64,000 bases of DNA, from assembly GCF_030159995.1 (NCBI RefSeq), contig NZ_BSNM01000016.1, positions 310,001 through 374,000 on the forward strand, written 5' to 3'. Made by a program: the position numbers and the translations under genes. This document shows, one piece after another, positions 44,507-54,214 of the stretch. Origin of the DNA: Litoribrevibacter albus (GTDB lineage Bacteria; Pseudomonadota; Gammaproteobacteria; Pseudomonadales; Litoribrevibacteraceae). Positions within the stretch are counted from its first letter, which is position 1. Each line of letters opens with the position of its first letter. Below the pieces are notes generated by a model. That model saw only the letters and a list, made by a program, of their open reading frames with translations. It did not search any database and was not told the origin of the DNA.

Positions 44507-45367
44507 ATGGAATCGAGTAGCATTACAAAATTTAAGGAAGAACTAGTAAGAGTCCTGCCGTTTTTTCCGAATAACAAGGATACTCAGCAAGAACTCCTAG
44601 ATCAGTCAATTTCATCTGTTATGTTTCACTACATTCATTGGGCATCTAGGTTTGTACCCAGCAGAAGGAGAAAGGTAATAATTGACCCACAAGTGACAAA
44701 GGACTCAAGGTGGAAGTTAGTAAAAGAGAGAATAAACATCCTTTTGGCCAAGGTAAGAGCAGGCGAAGACCTTACACCATACCTATCATTAAAAGCTCAC
44801 ACAAAAGGCTATACACCATCAGACAGAATACTAAGTGGTGAAGCGGACTGTTGGGATGATAAAGATTTTCTGCTAAACACAATGGGGTTTCACCATTTCC
44901 ATTTAGGTAAAAGTATCAATGCGAAAGGAATCTCTGAACGTACGAATGAAGTAATCTTCGCGCGAGTATCAAGAGATGAGTTTCACGTCGCCGCAATCTT
45001 CGATCACTCAGTTTTTGACTCAGACAAAGACGAGCATGAGCGAATGAATGAAGAAAGAACTAGACTCTGGAAAATATATGATGACTTTTCCACTCAAGGA
45101 CTTCCTCCTGGCACGGTCTACATGTCAAACCTTATTACGACATCCGGCCATCCTCTTCATATTCATGACATTACTAGAGAGTATACTCATGTACTAAACG
45201 AGCTAGACCACAAAATCAACAATAGAGAATTCGAGAACTCAGTTTATGAAGAAACTAAACTAATTAAGCCTAGAAAGAACAAGTTAGTATGGCATATCAA
45301 CGACCTTGATCTAGGGCTCCTAGATAAAGCTAACCAGTTCTTCATCATTAGGTATGGCCCTGTATGA
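44507..45367 (+). CDS. Hypothetical accessory protein with FHHFHLG motif
   Basis: 286-aa AT-rich gene of unknown function. The protein has a basic N-terminus and a central GFHHFHLG motif at 127-134, followed by a strand-rich part containing FDHSVF at 165-170, suggesting a histidine-containing catalytic pocket such as a nuclease. No membrane segment or signal peptide. SD AAGAG precedes the ATG. It is followed 81 nt later by a HEPN-like gene in the same orientation. Confidence 0.6.
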   Translation: MESSSITKFKEELVRVLPFFPNNKDTQQELLDQSISSVMFHYIHWASRFVPSRRRKVIIDPQVTKDSRWKLVKERINILLAKVRAGEDLTPYLSLKAHTKGYTPSDRILSGEADCWDDKDFLLNTMGFHHFHLGKSINAKGISERTNEVIFARVSRDEFHVAAIFDHSVFDSDKDEHERMNEERTRLWKIYDDFSTQGLPPGTVYMSNLITTSGHPLHIHDITREYTHVLNELDHKINNREFENSVYEETKLIKPRKNKLVWHINDLDLGLLDKANQFFIIRYGPV

Positions 45368-45448
45368 ATAGCACCATTAACATAAGCGTAGGCAAGGTAA
45401 CACTATAAGTACGTTTGCTGCAGGCGTTAACTATACAAGGTAATCGAC

Positions 45449-46195
45449 ATGGGTAGTCTTGATTCTTGGTCTGTTGAGTTTGAGAAAATTGGTTGGTTTA
45501 TTCCTCCTTATGTGAGCATGAGCCAAATGGATAAAATCCTAAGCAAAAACGTTAAAAACCAAAGCTACATTACTCAAGCAGAGCTGGAAATAATATTGGC
45601 TGATCTATACTCTCCTCTCAATATGGCGAACCTATACGTAGAAAAATATTCCAAAACGCCTTTTATAAAAGACTATATAGAAGTCTTGGGCGATGGGCTG
45701 GAAGCCCATTTTCTTGGTTTGCATTATGCAGCTGTAGCAACCTTAATTCCGGTTGTTGAAGGTATTTCTAGAAGGTTGGCTAAAAAGAGGAATGTAGAGC
45801 ATAGGTACATAAAGCAAACTATTAAAAACTTATGTGAAAGTTGTAAAACAGAAGTAAATAGCAGAAAACTAGGAGCATATGAAGAAGTAGAGTCAATGAT
45901 TGATTCTTTCAAGGAATTCTCAACAAAGAAATTATATATCGATTCCAGCCAATACCCGCACAGTGACTATACTAACAGGAACGGTATTACACATGCTGCG
46001 TATGATGACTCAGATTACGGAACGCCTATTAACTTTTATAAAACAGTTGCAGCTATTAACTCGCTTTGTTTTTTATCCGAAATTGATTCCAGCTTATCTT
46101 GGTTTCCACCAAAAGAAAGTGAGTCCGGTTCGAAGATGTCTTTGTTTTTTTCTAAGTGTCAAGAGCAATCAAACATTAGAGAGAGAAGCTTTTAA
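45449..46195 (+). CDS. HEPN-like hypothetical protein
   Basis: 248-aa AT-rich gene. The C-terminal half carries N176-RNGITH182, an Rx4H motif placed as in HEPN domains, followed by DYGTPINFYKTVAAINSLCF, typical of HEPN-like helices. N-terminal function unknown. SD AAGG at 45437-45440 region precedes the ATG. It could pair with the preceding 286-aa gene as a two-gene defence or toxin unit, but neither protein is recognised with confidence. Confidence 0.55.
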   Translation: MGSLDSWSVEFEKIGWFIPPYVSMSQMDKILSKNVKNQSYITQAELEIILADLYSPLNMANLYVEKYSKTPFIKDYIEVLGDGLEAHFLGLHYAAVATLIPVVEGISRRLAKKRNVEHRYIKQTIKNLCESCKTEVNSRKLGAYEEVESMIDSFKEFSTKKLYIDSSQYPHSDYTNRNGITHAAYDDSDYGTPINFYKTVAAINSLCFLSEIDSSLSWFPPKESESGSKMSLFFSKCQEQSNIRERSF

Positions 46196-46358
46196 CAAGT
46201 ACAGGTAGACTACTTCCCAACCCAGCCATCCCTAACCCCACCATCCCAAAACCCATATAGTGACTATTTTTTGCTCAGCTTTGAGCTATGGTAATTTTCA
46301 GCACGTCATTAATTCATCCTTACTACGCCCTGCTCGGTTGAGGGGTCAGGAACACTCC

Positions 46359-48062
46359 ATGCATTTACCAACATCACTCAGTCTAATGGCTTGCTTAACT
46401 ATGAGTCTCAATTCTTTTGCCAGCGATCACGCTGATACCCTGCTTACCAACGCCACGATTTACGGATACGAACAGGCCGATGCCATCGCTATTCGCAACG
46501 GGAAAATCCTCGATATCGGGGATAGCCAAACGTTGGCGGGCTATCGCACCGCCAACACCGAGGTCATTGATCTCGAACACGCCTTTGTGATGCCCGGTTT
46601 TATCGACAATCACAATCATGTCTTTGAAGCGGCGTCCGAAGCCGGGGGCAACTGTGAGTTGGATATGGATGCTCTTGCGGATGAGCAAATCCCCTATCTC
46701 AAAGCGTGCCGTCACCATGCCAACCCCGATGAGTGGCTGATGGGTTACGGTTTTTCGATTGATGCCGTACTGCATGAAGATAATCGTCATACGCCGCTGG
46801 AAGTGATCGACCGTATTTTTCCGGATCAACCCGTGGTGATCATGGAGCAGACCTCCCATTCAATGTGGGTCAATTCGGTTGCGCTGGCGGAGGCAGGCAT
46901 CACCTCGCGAACGCCTGAGCCTCAAGGCGGGAAGATTCTGAAAGATGAAACCACCGGTGAATTGAACGGAATCCTGCTGGATAACGCCGGTGACATTGTG
47001 ATGGAAATGGCCTGGAACAGCCTTAAGAATCAATTCGATCAGAGTTATAAAGGCTTAATGATCGGCTTGGCCGAAGCCGCTGCCCACGGCATTACCACTA
47101 TTGGTGACGGTCGTTTGTATTGGAAACGCGGTTGGTATGAGGTGTGGAAAGAGGCGGAGAAAGCCGGTGATCTCACCGCGCGCGTTTCGCTTCGCCCGTG
47201 GATTTACCCGGCCGATACCATGACTCCTCAATTGGACTATCTGAAAACCATCCACACCACGGATCGCTCCGGCTTGCTGCTCACCAATCAGGTCAAAATG
47301 TACAGCGATGGTATCCTCATTAACGGCACCGCCAAAACGCTTGACCCTTACCATGATACTTACATTCCCGATGAACCGTACGGCATCAATTACATTCCGC
47401 CAAATCAGATGAAAACCTGGCTAAGTGAGTTGGCAACACTGGGCTACAGCGCCCATATTCATGCCATTGGTGACGGTGCCATTCGTGAATCGCTCAACGC
47501 CATTGAACATGTGAAACGCACACAAGAGAAACAACAAAGCACGAAACAACAAGCCACGAAATTACCCTACACTCTAACGCATGTGGAATTAGTGAACCTG
47601 AAGGATGTGCCGCGCTTTGCTGAACTGAATGTCACCGCCGATTTTCAGGTGGGTTCGGACTATGTAGCAGAACACGATCACAGCTGGGCCGAACCGTTTA
47701 TTGGCAAAGAGCGCACTGATGCACTGATGAATCTTAAAGCCATTTATGACACCGGTGCTAACCTGTCGCTGAGCAGCGACTGGAATGTCCACAGCATTAA
47801 TCCGCTGGTCGGCATCGCCAACAGTTTAAAGATGGGTGAGACTGGCTTACCCAATGTGCACGCAGCTATCGAGGCTTACACCATCAATGCCGCTAAGAGC
47901 CTGGGCATTGAGGACATCACCGGATCTTTGGATGTGGGTAAATCAGCAGACTTGGTGGTACTGGAAAACGATATTACTAAGCTATCGACCAGCCAAATTG
48001 CCAAAACCGAAATCTGGATGACGATGCTGCAAGGCAAGATAGTGTTTGATGTTGATAACTAG
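46359..48062 (+). CDS. Exported amidohydrolase family 3 enzyme
   Basis: 567-aa metal-dependent hydrolase. A signal peptide (MHLPTSLSLMACLTMSLNSFA) is followed by the amidohydrolase-3 layout: VMPGFIDNHNHVFEA with metal-ligand His85 and His87, a catalytic barrel with ASAHIHAIGDGAI-like segment (HAIGDGAIRES), a later SLSSDWNV metal/Asp site, and the terminal GKSADLVVLENDI strand. The substrate is unknown; this YtcJ-type family hydrolyses N-acyl or cyclic amides. AGGA at 46348-46351 sets the ATG at 46359. Convergent with a LysR gene 16 nt away; a small hairpin spans both stops. Confidence 0.87.
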   Translation: MHLPTSLSLMACLTMSLNSFASDHADTLLTNATIYGYEQADAIAIRNGKILDIGDSQTLAGYRTANTEVIDLEHAFVMPGFIDNHNHVFEAASEAGGNCELDMDALADEQIPYLKACRHHANPDEWLMGYGFSIDAVLHEDNRHTPLEVIDRIFPDQPVVIMEQTSHSMWVNSVALAEAGITSRTPEPQGGKILKDETTGELNGILLDNAGDIVMEMAWNSLKNQFDQSYKGLMIGLAEAAAHGITTIGDGRLYWKRGWYEVWKEAEKAGDLTARVSLRPWIYPADTMTPQLDYLKTIHTTDRSGLLLTNQVKMYSDGILINGTAKTLDPYHDTYIPDEPYGINYIPPNQMKTWLSELATLGYSAHIHAIGDGAIRESLNAIEHVKRTQEKQQSTKQQATKLPYTLTHVELVNLKDVPRFAELNVTADFQVGSDYVAEHDHSWAEPFIGKERTDALMNLKAIYDTGANLSLSSDWNVHSINPLVGIANSLKMGETGLPNVHAAIEAYTINAAKSLGIEDITGSLDVGKSADLVVLENDITKLSTSQIAKTEIWMTMLQGKIVFDVDN

Positions 48063-48078
48063 AGAAGCAACCTCTGCT

Positions 48079-48963
48079 CTAGATCAGAAGCTGGTGATGC
48101 TGCTGAAAAGCAGTGATCACCGCCTCGCCCCGCTTCGATAAGGCCAGTCCGTTGCGCCAGCACAGCTCCACTCGACGCTCGATGGCCTGAGTTTCAAAGT
48201 CGCAATCCAACGCCTTCAACTGACCGCTTTCGATCAGAGATGTCACAGCGTCTTTCGGCAAAAAGGCAAAGCCTTGGTTTTGGATGAGTAACTGAGTGAC
48301 GGTGGAAACGTCTGAAAACACGCCATAGCTTGAGCTAAAACCATCATTCGAATCGACATCTGCGTCGCCCCACACTAACTCGCGGTACTGGCTCAATAGC
48401 GCGGTAGAGACCGTTTTCTCCTTGGCGAGCGGATGATCAGTACCGCACACCAATATCTCGTGATAACCGCCTAAACGACAATACTCAAACTGTGAGTGAT
48501 GGACGATTTCCGACTCGTGAATCAGGATCAAATCCACTTCGCCAGAAACTAAGGCATCCACTAAGCCCGTTTTGTCATCACGATAGACCTCGACATTCAA
48601 CGACGCCGTTTCCGAGGCTGAAAGAATCTCAGACACTGGCTGGATAAAGACGCTTTTAGGCAGGAAATGTTCAAGGCCGATGGTCAACACCGTCGGCTCT
48701 GAATCCGCCAAGGTATAAGCACTGTCGATGAAGTGATCCAGCTGACTAAGACTGTGGCTTAACGCGGGCAACAGGCGCTGCCCATCAGCAGTTAATGACG
48801 TCTTATTGCCACTGCGTTCAAAGAAGGTCACGCCAAGATCGCATTCCAAGTCCGAAATCCACTGGCTGACTTGAGGCTGCGTCTTACCTAACTTACGCGC
48901 CGCCGCAGAAATCGAACCGGTTTCAATGGCTAACAACAGGGCTTTCAGATGCAAGGTATTCAT
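48079..48963 (-). CDS. LysR-family transcriptional regulator
   Basis: 294 aa with an N-terminal winged helix-turn-helix (LLAIETGSISAAARKLGKTQPQVSQWISDLE) and a C-terminal ligand-binding domain (residues about 85-290). The ATG at 48963 is used; the upstream TTG at 48969 is not. Gene context, between an exported amidohydrolase and an alpha/beta hydrolase, suggests it may control the latter, which starts in the same direction 30 nt upstream. Confidence 0.93.
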   Translation of the reverse strand: MNTLHLKALLLAIETGSISAAARKLGKTQPQVSQWISDLECDLGVTFFERSGNKTSLTADGQRLLPALSHSLSQLDHFIDSAYTLADSEPTVLTIGLEHFLPKSVFIQPVSEILSASETASLNVEVYRDDKTGLVDALVSGEVDLILIHESEIVHHSQFEYCRLGGYHEILVCGTDHPLAKEKTVSTALLSQYRELVWGDADVDSNDGFSSSYGVFSDVSTVTQLLIQNQGFAFLPKDAVTSLIESGQLKALDCDFETQAIERRVELCWRNGLALSKRGEAVITAFQQHHQLLI

Positions 48964-48992
48964 AAGCAATCAGTCTAGCGAACCATTGAGGA

Positions 48993-49871
48993 TCAGCCCA
49001 ATAACTGCTTACGCAAACGTTCAGCAATCTCTTCCGGGCGCTCTTGCATAAAGCAATGGCCGCCTTCCACTGTTTCCGCATGAAATGCCGTATGGCTTTT
49101 CAGTCGTTCAATGGAACGGGCTATGAACGGATAGGTTTTCTTCGCCGCCCAGATCTCTGTCGGTGTGGAAATGCGTTTCAACGACGGCCACAAACGTTTC
49201 GGGTAGGACGAGAATATATCGGCTTCGCGCTTCGGCGGGCACTTCAGGCTCACTCCGTCCTGGGTATCTTGCAGCGCATAATCCACATAGGATTGAAGGC
49301 ATTCAGGTTGCCAGCCTTTGAAGGTGCCGCGTTCATGAAAATAGTCGTAGGCTGCCTGACGGCTTTCCCACTCTTGCGTACGAACACGCGCCTGCTTCGC
49401 CAGTGGTAGTTGTTGCAGTAAACCAAACAAGTCGATGGTCGCCATCACCCGTAACATGCCGGGCGGGAAAATCACCGGATCGAGCAAAATCGCCTGATCA
49501 AAACAGTGCTTGTCTTTGGCCATCATCAAGGAAGTAATCACGCCACCAAAGCTGTGCCCCACCGCATAAATCGGCACCGCTTGTGGTAATAAACCGGAGA
49601 AATGATGGACCACTTCCAAAGCCAAGCTCGCGCACTTGTTCCAGCCCATAAAACGGCCGCCGGTGTCGCTGTCGCCGTGGCCCGGCAAGTCGGTGATCAA
49701 CAGATCGAAGTCGTTCAACAACGGCTTGAGCATAGGTAAGTAAGTGAGCCCACAAAATCCATTACCGTGCAGGAAATGAATGATCGGCTTGCCAGAAAAA
49801 CGGGTTCGCCAACCTCGCAAATTAAATCCGCTACGGACTTGATACGACCACGGTTCTAATTCTGGAATCAT
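48993..49871 (-). CDS. Alpha/beta hydrolase
   Basis: 292-aa esterase-like enzyme. HGNG near 35-38 forms the oxyanion hole, the nucleophile is Ser107 in GHSFGG, and a C-terminal His sits in EGGHCFMQERPEE. An Asp expected in the middle would complete the triad. Preceded by DLPGHGDSD at 61-69. Substrate unknown. Same strand as and 30 nt ahead of the LysR gene. Confidence 0.88.
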   Translation of the reverse strand: MIPELEPWSYQVRSGFNLRGWRTRFSGKPIIHFLHGNGFCGLTYLPMLKPLLNDFDLLITDLPGHGDSDTGGRFMGWNKCASLALEVVHHFSGLLPQAVPIYAVGHSFGGVITSLMMAKDKHCFDQAILLDPVIFPPGMLRVMATIDLFGLLQQLPLAKQARVRTQEWESRQAAYDYFHERGTFKGWQPECLQSYVDYALQDTQDGVSLKCPPKREADIFSSYPKRLWPSLKRISTPTEIWAAKKTYPFIARSIERLKSHTAFHAETVEGGHCFMQERPEEIAERLRKQLLG

Positions 49872-50101
49872 GAAATACCCTACCTAATCACTGTTCTTGT
49901 TGGTTTGGAACATCTTAATAACTTTAAGAAGGAAATACATAACAATTGTTAAGGAACCACTGAACAGCATCCTTAAGCCAAAACAAATAACAAAATGTTC
50001 ATCAGACATGTATATTACGACCAAAACATGTGAACTATTTGTTTGCATGAGTGAGATCGGGAAGATAATCGCTCAAAGATGGTTAATACGAAGGGAATGA
50101 G

Positions 50102-50989
50102 ATGACGCTGGAACAACTTCGCGCATTGGACGCCGTGGTAATCTACGGTTCGGTGAGAGCCGCAAGTGCTCAATTGTATAAAACGGCACCGGCCATCAGT
50201 GCCTTGATTAAGAATCTGGAAACGGATGTAAACATTCAGATTCTCAGCCGCGACAGTTACCGCCCTAAGCTCACCCAGGCTGGGGAAGTCTTTTATGAAA
50301 AGGCGCGAAAAGTCCTCAACGAAGCAGAGCAACTCAAAGCCTTATCGCAACGGATTTCCGGCAACAGCGAACTGTTGATCAATATCGCCATTAACGCCAT
50401 CTGCCCGATGCATCCTATTCTGAATACCCTAAAGCAGATCGAACAAAATCATCCGAATACCCAAATCAATGTATCCAGTGAACACATGGGCGGAGCCATC
50501 GAGCGGCTGAAACATGGTGAAGCCGATCTCGCCATTACCACCACCATGAACTTTGATTCCCGACTGATGGAAGCCAGCCATTTGATGGATGTCACCATCA
50601 TTCCCGTTGCGCATCATTCCTATCCGTTAAGCCAAATGGAGATGATGATTCCAAGGTACGAAGTCCGAAAATACACCCAAGTGATTGTCAGTGATTCCAG
50701 CCGACACGATGAGAAGTTGTCGTTGGATGTGGTAGAAGATGGCAAACGCTGCCATGTCACTGACATTCCCTCTAAAAAGGAAATCATTCAGGCCGGGCTC
50801 GGCTGGGGCGGGCTACCCCAATACGTTGTTCAGGATGAACTTGACTCCGGTGAACTGGTGGCATTGAACGTCGAAGGCTATCCACCGCGCATTTCCCCTA
50901 TCTGCCTGATCCGAAGAGGCCATGACCACGCAGGCCCGGTGGCTCAGGAAATCTGGGAAAACCTCAAGCTCCAGCTTAACGATGTATGA
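50102..50989 (+). CDS. LysR-family transcriptional regulator
   Basis: 295 aa. The N-terminal HTH is LEQLRALDAVVIYGSVRAASAQLYKTAPAISALIKNLE and the effector domain covers about residues 90-290. No clear target gene is adjacent; the divergent alpha/beta hydrolase promoter lies 230 nt upstream. Confidence 0.92.
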   Translation: MTLEQLRALDAVVIYGSVRAASAQLYKTAPAISALIKNLETDVNIQILSRDSYRPKLTQAGEVFYEKARKVLNEAEQLKALSQRISGNSELLINIAINAICPMHPILNTLKQIEQNHPNTQINVSSEHMGGAIERLKHGEADLAITTTMNFDSRLMEASHLMDVTIIPVAHHSYPLSQMEMMIPRYEVRKYTQVIVSDSSRHDEKLSLDVVEDGKRCHVTDIPSKKEIIQAGLGWGGLPQYVVQDELDSGELVALNVEGYPPRISPICLIRRGHDHAGPVAQEIWENLKLQLNDV

Positions 50990-51070
50990 GCTTAGTGCGC
51001 TCATAAGGGCTGACTCTGAAAAGCAGATTCTCTAAAGAACACCAACACTGAAAAAAGCACAGAAAAACAA

Positions 51071-51100
51071 AAGCCCGCCGAATCAAGGCGGGCTTGCTCA
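51071..51100. terminator. Bidirectional terminator
   Basis: Perfect 9-bp stem AAGCCCGCC (51071-51079) with GGCGGGCTT (51087-51095) around a 7-nt loop; both flanks are T-rich in the respective reading direction. It serves the LysR gene and the DUF1330 gene. Confidence 0.85.
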
Positions 51101-51114
51101 AAGATATCCGGGAG

Positions 51115-51432
51115 TTAACCCTCGATACCAGACTCAACGTCATAGGCACGCAGCATCGCTGAATAGCCTACAGAAGGCTCGAAGTACTGTTGTCTCACCG
51201 CAAGATACTCGGGATCAGAGAAGAAGGCTTCTTTCTTCGCCTGGTCACAGAATCGGATGATGAACACCCGGTTCACCGCCTCTTCCAGCGGGCTCTTCAA
51301 TAACTTATCCACAGACAGATCAAACACAAAATCGCCCTGATACTTCTGAAGAATCGGGTACATGCCTTCGCGATACGCCTGATAACCCGCTTCGTCTTCT
51401 ACTCTCACGCCTACATGAATTTCATACGCCAT
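51115..51432 (-). CDS. DUF1330-like small protein
   Basis: 105-aa protein with a ferredoxin-like alpha/beta pattern: AYEIHVGVRVED, then YREGMYPILQKYQGDFVFDLSV, then FIIRFCDQAKKEAFFSDPEYLAVRQQ. This is the DUF1330/ABM-like dimeric barrel layout. The SD AGGAGA precedes the ATG at 51432; a GTG at 51438 is in frame but lacks spacing. Function unknown. Separated from the SDR gene by 48 nt on the same strand. Confidence 0.8.
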   Translation of the reverse strand: MAYEIHVGVRVEDEAGYQAYREGMYPILQKYQGDFVFDLSVDKLLKSPLEEAVNRVFIIRFCDQAKKEAFFSDPEYLAVRQQYFEPSVGYSAMLRAYDVESGIEG

Positions 51433-51480
51433 AATCACTTTCTCCTAACAGTCTTTAATGATGAGTATCCTAAACCCTGG

Positions 51481-52233
51481 TTACCCTAAGTGGTGCCCGG
51501 CTACATGACCGCCATCGACATTTATGATGGTGCCAGACACAAAATCGTTCGAAATTAATTGCTCAACCATCGTCGCAATATGCTCACCTTCACCGATACG
51601 ATTCAGTAAATGTAAGCCAGCCAAGCTGTCCGAATCATCAATGCCATTTCTGGCATGCATTGGTGTCCGAATGATGCCAGGTGCAATGGTGTTGACCCGA
51701 ATGTTGTCCTTTCCAAATTCCGCCGCCAGCTGCACGGTCAATCCATGAATGCCGCCTTTACTGGATATCGGTGCCGTCGCCGGAACCCCGCCCAAGGCAT
51801 GATTCACCAGCACTGTGCCCATGTTGATCACACTGCCACCGCCTTGTTGTTGAAGTAACGGAATAACCTTCTGTGTGAGGAAATAAGTGCCTTTTAGGTT
51901 GGTCGACAAGTACTGGTCAAGATCGGCTTCCGTCACCTCTAAAAAAGGTTTTGGTGAAAAAATCCCGGCATTGTTGACCAGCGCATCGACCTTACCAAAG
52001 GCTTCTAACGTCGCAGCCACCAACTTGGCGCGGTCGGTCTCTATGGCGACATCACCAGCTACAGTGATGACGCGTGACTTATCATCAAAACCGGCCGCAA
52101 CGGCTGACAAACGTTGTTGATCTCTGCCATGCAGGGCAAGGGCATACCCCGCCTGATACAAGTGCTCGGCAATACTTACGCCCATTCCGCTGGACGCTCC
52201 GGTGACAATCACTACTGTATTTTTAATCGACAT
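51481..52233 (-). CDS. Atypical short-chain dehydrogenase/reductase without catalytic Tyr
   Basis: 250-aa SDR. TGASSGMG at 11-18 binds the cofactor and NNAG at 87-90 is intact, as is Lys159. The catalytic Tyr of the YxxxK motif is replaced by Pro155 (PISSK), verified in the DNA, and the usual catalytic Ser position is a non-Ser residue. Either a divergent catalytic mechanism or a non-enzymatic role is possible. It is cotranscribed with the DUF1330-like gene downstream. Confidence 0.85.
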   Translation of the reverse strand: MSIKNTVVIVTGASSGMGVSIAEHLYQAGYALALHGRDQQRLSAVAAGFDDKSRVITVAGDVAIETDRAKLVAATLEAFGKVDALVNNAGIFSPKPFLEVTEADLDQYLSTNLKGTYFLTQKVIPLLQQQGGGSVINMGTVLVNHALGGVPATAPISSKGGIHGLTVQLAAEFGKDNIRVNTIAPGIIRTPMHARNGIDDSDSLAGLHLLNRIGEGEHIATMVEQLISNDFVSGTIINVDGGHVAGHHLG

Positions 52234-52346
52234 ACGCGACTCCTCTCTTTGAGTTAACCGTCATTGGTTAAACCCAGAATAGAGAGAAAGCCGTGAGAGA
52301 GATATTTGCGAAATCTTTAGAGAACGTTAACTTTTAGTTAACAGGT

Positions 52347-52374
52347 TGAAGAGGCCCAGCATTGAACCTCTTCA
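52347..52374 (-). terminator. Weak hairpin after the chemoreceptor gene
   Basis: TGAAGAGG (52347-52354) and CCTCTTCA (52367-52374) form an 8-bp stem with a 12-nt loop, 25 nt beyond the stop on the minus strand. The T-tract is poor, so this is only a candidate. Confidence 0.3.
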
Positions 52375-52398
52375 GACATGAAATATTGATGAGACGGG

Positions 52399-54006
52399 TT
52401 ACAGCTTGAATTTAGCCACCTGAACTTTCAGCTCATTCGCCAGCGCCAACATTTGCTCACTGACTTCTTTACCGCGAATGGCGTCTTTACTGGATTCATC
52501 GGCTACTTCACTGATGCGTTCAGTACTTTGGTTAATCTCATCCGCCGCCAGATTTTGCTGTTCCGCCGCGCTGGCGATCTGACAGTTCAATGCATCCAGC
52601 TCTTCGATCTGCCCTGTGATTTCCAACAACAGACTGGCCACATTGGTCACGTCTTCCGCCTTGTCACTGGCTTGCTGGCTCACCGAGGTCATCGACTCGA
52701 CGGCATTTCCTGCGTCTTGCTGTAGCTGGCTGATGGTTTTTTGAATGGTATCGATGGACTCTCGGGTACGAGTCGCTAACGAGCGCACCTCATCGGCCAC
52801 CACCGCAAACCCACGCCCTTGTTCACCGGCACGGGCCGCTTCAATGGCCGCATTCAATGCCAACAAGTTGGTTTGTTCGGCAATGCCGTTGATCACTTCC
52901 AGGACACTGCCCACTTCGTTGGTGCGTTCGCTCAACTCGGTGATTTTTTGGGTATTTTCAATCACCTGATCGCGAAGATGATTGATGCCATTCTTGGCGT
53001 CTTCCACCAGACTCAAACTCTCGGCAGCTTTATGGTTCGCCATCTCTGATTTCTGAGACGCTACTTGCGTGTTCTGTTGAACTTCGGTGGCCGACGCGTC
53101 CAACTCGACAATCGCCGCTGCCACCGAATCGGTGCCCTTCTTGTTATTGATCATCGAGTTCTTGGTGAGATCAGAAATTTCATCCACGGTCTCAGCCGCC
53201 TCCACCAGTCGATTCGCAGAATCCGCAACAAACAAGTAACTGTCTTTGAATTTATTCATCATGCTGTTCAACGCTTTACTGACCGCGCCTAGCTCGTCGT
53301 CATGATGAACAATGATTTCCTGATTCAAGTCGAGATTGTCTTCCACCGACTTAATCGTCTTTTGCAGACGTTTGAGACGGAATAACACCAGGCGATTGAA
53401 AATGAAGCCTAAAATGGAGAAACCGATGATGGTAAAGATCAGTTGCATGATCGCAGCTTGAGTCACTGAACTAACAATGGATTCATCCACTTCAGTCATA
53501 TCGTAAGTCAATTTGACCGCACCCAGTACTTCCCCTTTGTTCACCTGGTGACAGGTTAAACAGTTGGTGCCGGAATAATCATCGGTGGCTTTGATTGGAA
53601 GAATCAACGACATCAAGCGTTGACCATCCTGTTCAAAAAATTCGAAGGACTTATCTCCGCTCAAACCACGACGCTCAAATTCATTTTTCGCGGACTGGTC
53701 GCTGTGCCCTGCACCAAACACATTGGTCACGCCTTTACCACGGATAATCCGTGCTTCCACAATGGATTTATGGCTGAGCATCTTTTTCTGCATGATCTGA
53801 CGATTGGCAATGGTGCCGGTCAACATCATGGCATTGACTGAATCGAAGTAATTCAAAGCCATGTTTTCAAGGTTTTGCTCAACCAAGTCTTCGGTCAGAC
53901 CTTTTTCGTCGTAATAGAAAAAGATCACCGTTGAACCCAATAAAATTAGGGCAATGCCTAATAACGTCAGTTGAATTCTGCGAGCCAGCGACATACTTGA
54001 AAACAT
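52399..54006 (-). CDS. Methyl-accepting chemotaxis protein with c-type heme sensor domain
   Basis: 535-aa receptor. Transmembrane helices lie at about 12-31 and 185-208, flanking a periplasmic DUF3365/Tll0287-like domain with a CxxCH heme motif, C149-L-T-C-H153. A HAMP region follows at about 205-265, then the methyl-accepting domain with the conserved hairpin [35 protein letters not shown]. Heme suggests sensing of redox state, O2 or NO. A soluble DUF3365 heme protein is encoded 1.9 kb away. Confidence 0.93.
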   Translation of the reverse strand: MFSSMSLARRIQLTLLGIALILLGSTVIFFYYDEKGLTEDLVEQNLENMALNYFDSVNAMMLTGTIANRQIMQKKMLSHKSIVEARIIRGKGVTNVFGAGHSDQSAKNEFERRGLSGDKSFEFFEQDGQRLMSLILPIKATDDYSGTNCLTCHQVNKGEVLGAVKLTYDMTEVDESIVSSVTQAAIMQLIFTIIGFSILGFIFNRLVLFRLKRLQKTIKSVEDNLDLNQEIIVHHDDELGAVSKALNSMMNKFKDSYLFVADSANRLVEAAETVDEISDLTKNSMINNKKGTDSVAAAIVELDASATEVQQNTQVASQKSEMANHKAAESLSLVEDAKNGINHLRDQVIENTQKITELSERTNEVGSVLEVINGIAEQTNLLALNAAIEAARAGEQGRGFAVVADEVRSLATRTRESIDTIQKTISQLQQDAGNAVESMTSVSQQASDKAEDVTNVASLLLEITGQIEELDALNCQIASAAEQQNLAADEINQSTERISEVADESSKDAIRGKEVSEQMLALANELKVQVAKFKL

Positions 54007-54156
54007 AAGTTCCTCATCATCGATTTGATAATTGAAGGTCGGCAGGATATCGAAAAGTAGTAGACGGTTTGGTTAAGATTTGTGATTTCCATTGAACCAG
54101 ATCAATAAATAATCACTTTTTAATCTTTGTTGTTATTTCAGCATCCCATGCCAACA

Positions 54157-54199
54157 AAAAGCCACCGGTTAACTCGATCAAAATCAACCAGTGGCTTTT
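54157..54199 (-). terminator. Terminator of glutathionyl-hydroquinone reductase gene
   Basis: AAAAGCCACCGGTT (54157-54170) and AACCAGTGGCTTTT (54186-54199) pair at 13 of 14 positions; on the minus strand a T-run follows. It starts 16 nt after the stop codon. Confidence 0.8.
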
Positions 54200-54214
54200 C
54201 AATACATCGGCTTG

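Noticed and set aside
49897-50100. 67-aa frame before the second LysR gene
   Set aside because: It lies in the divergent promoter region, has no SD, and its sequence looks random.
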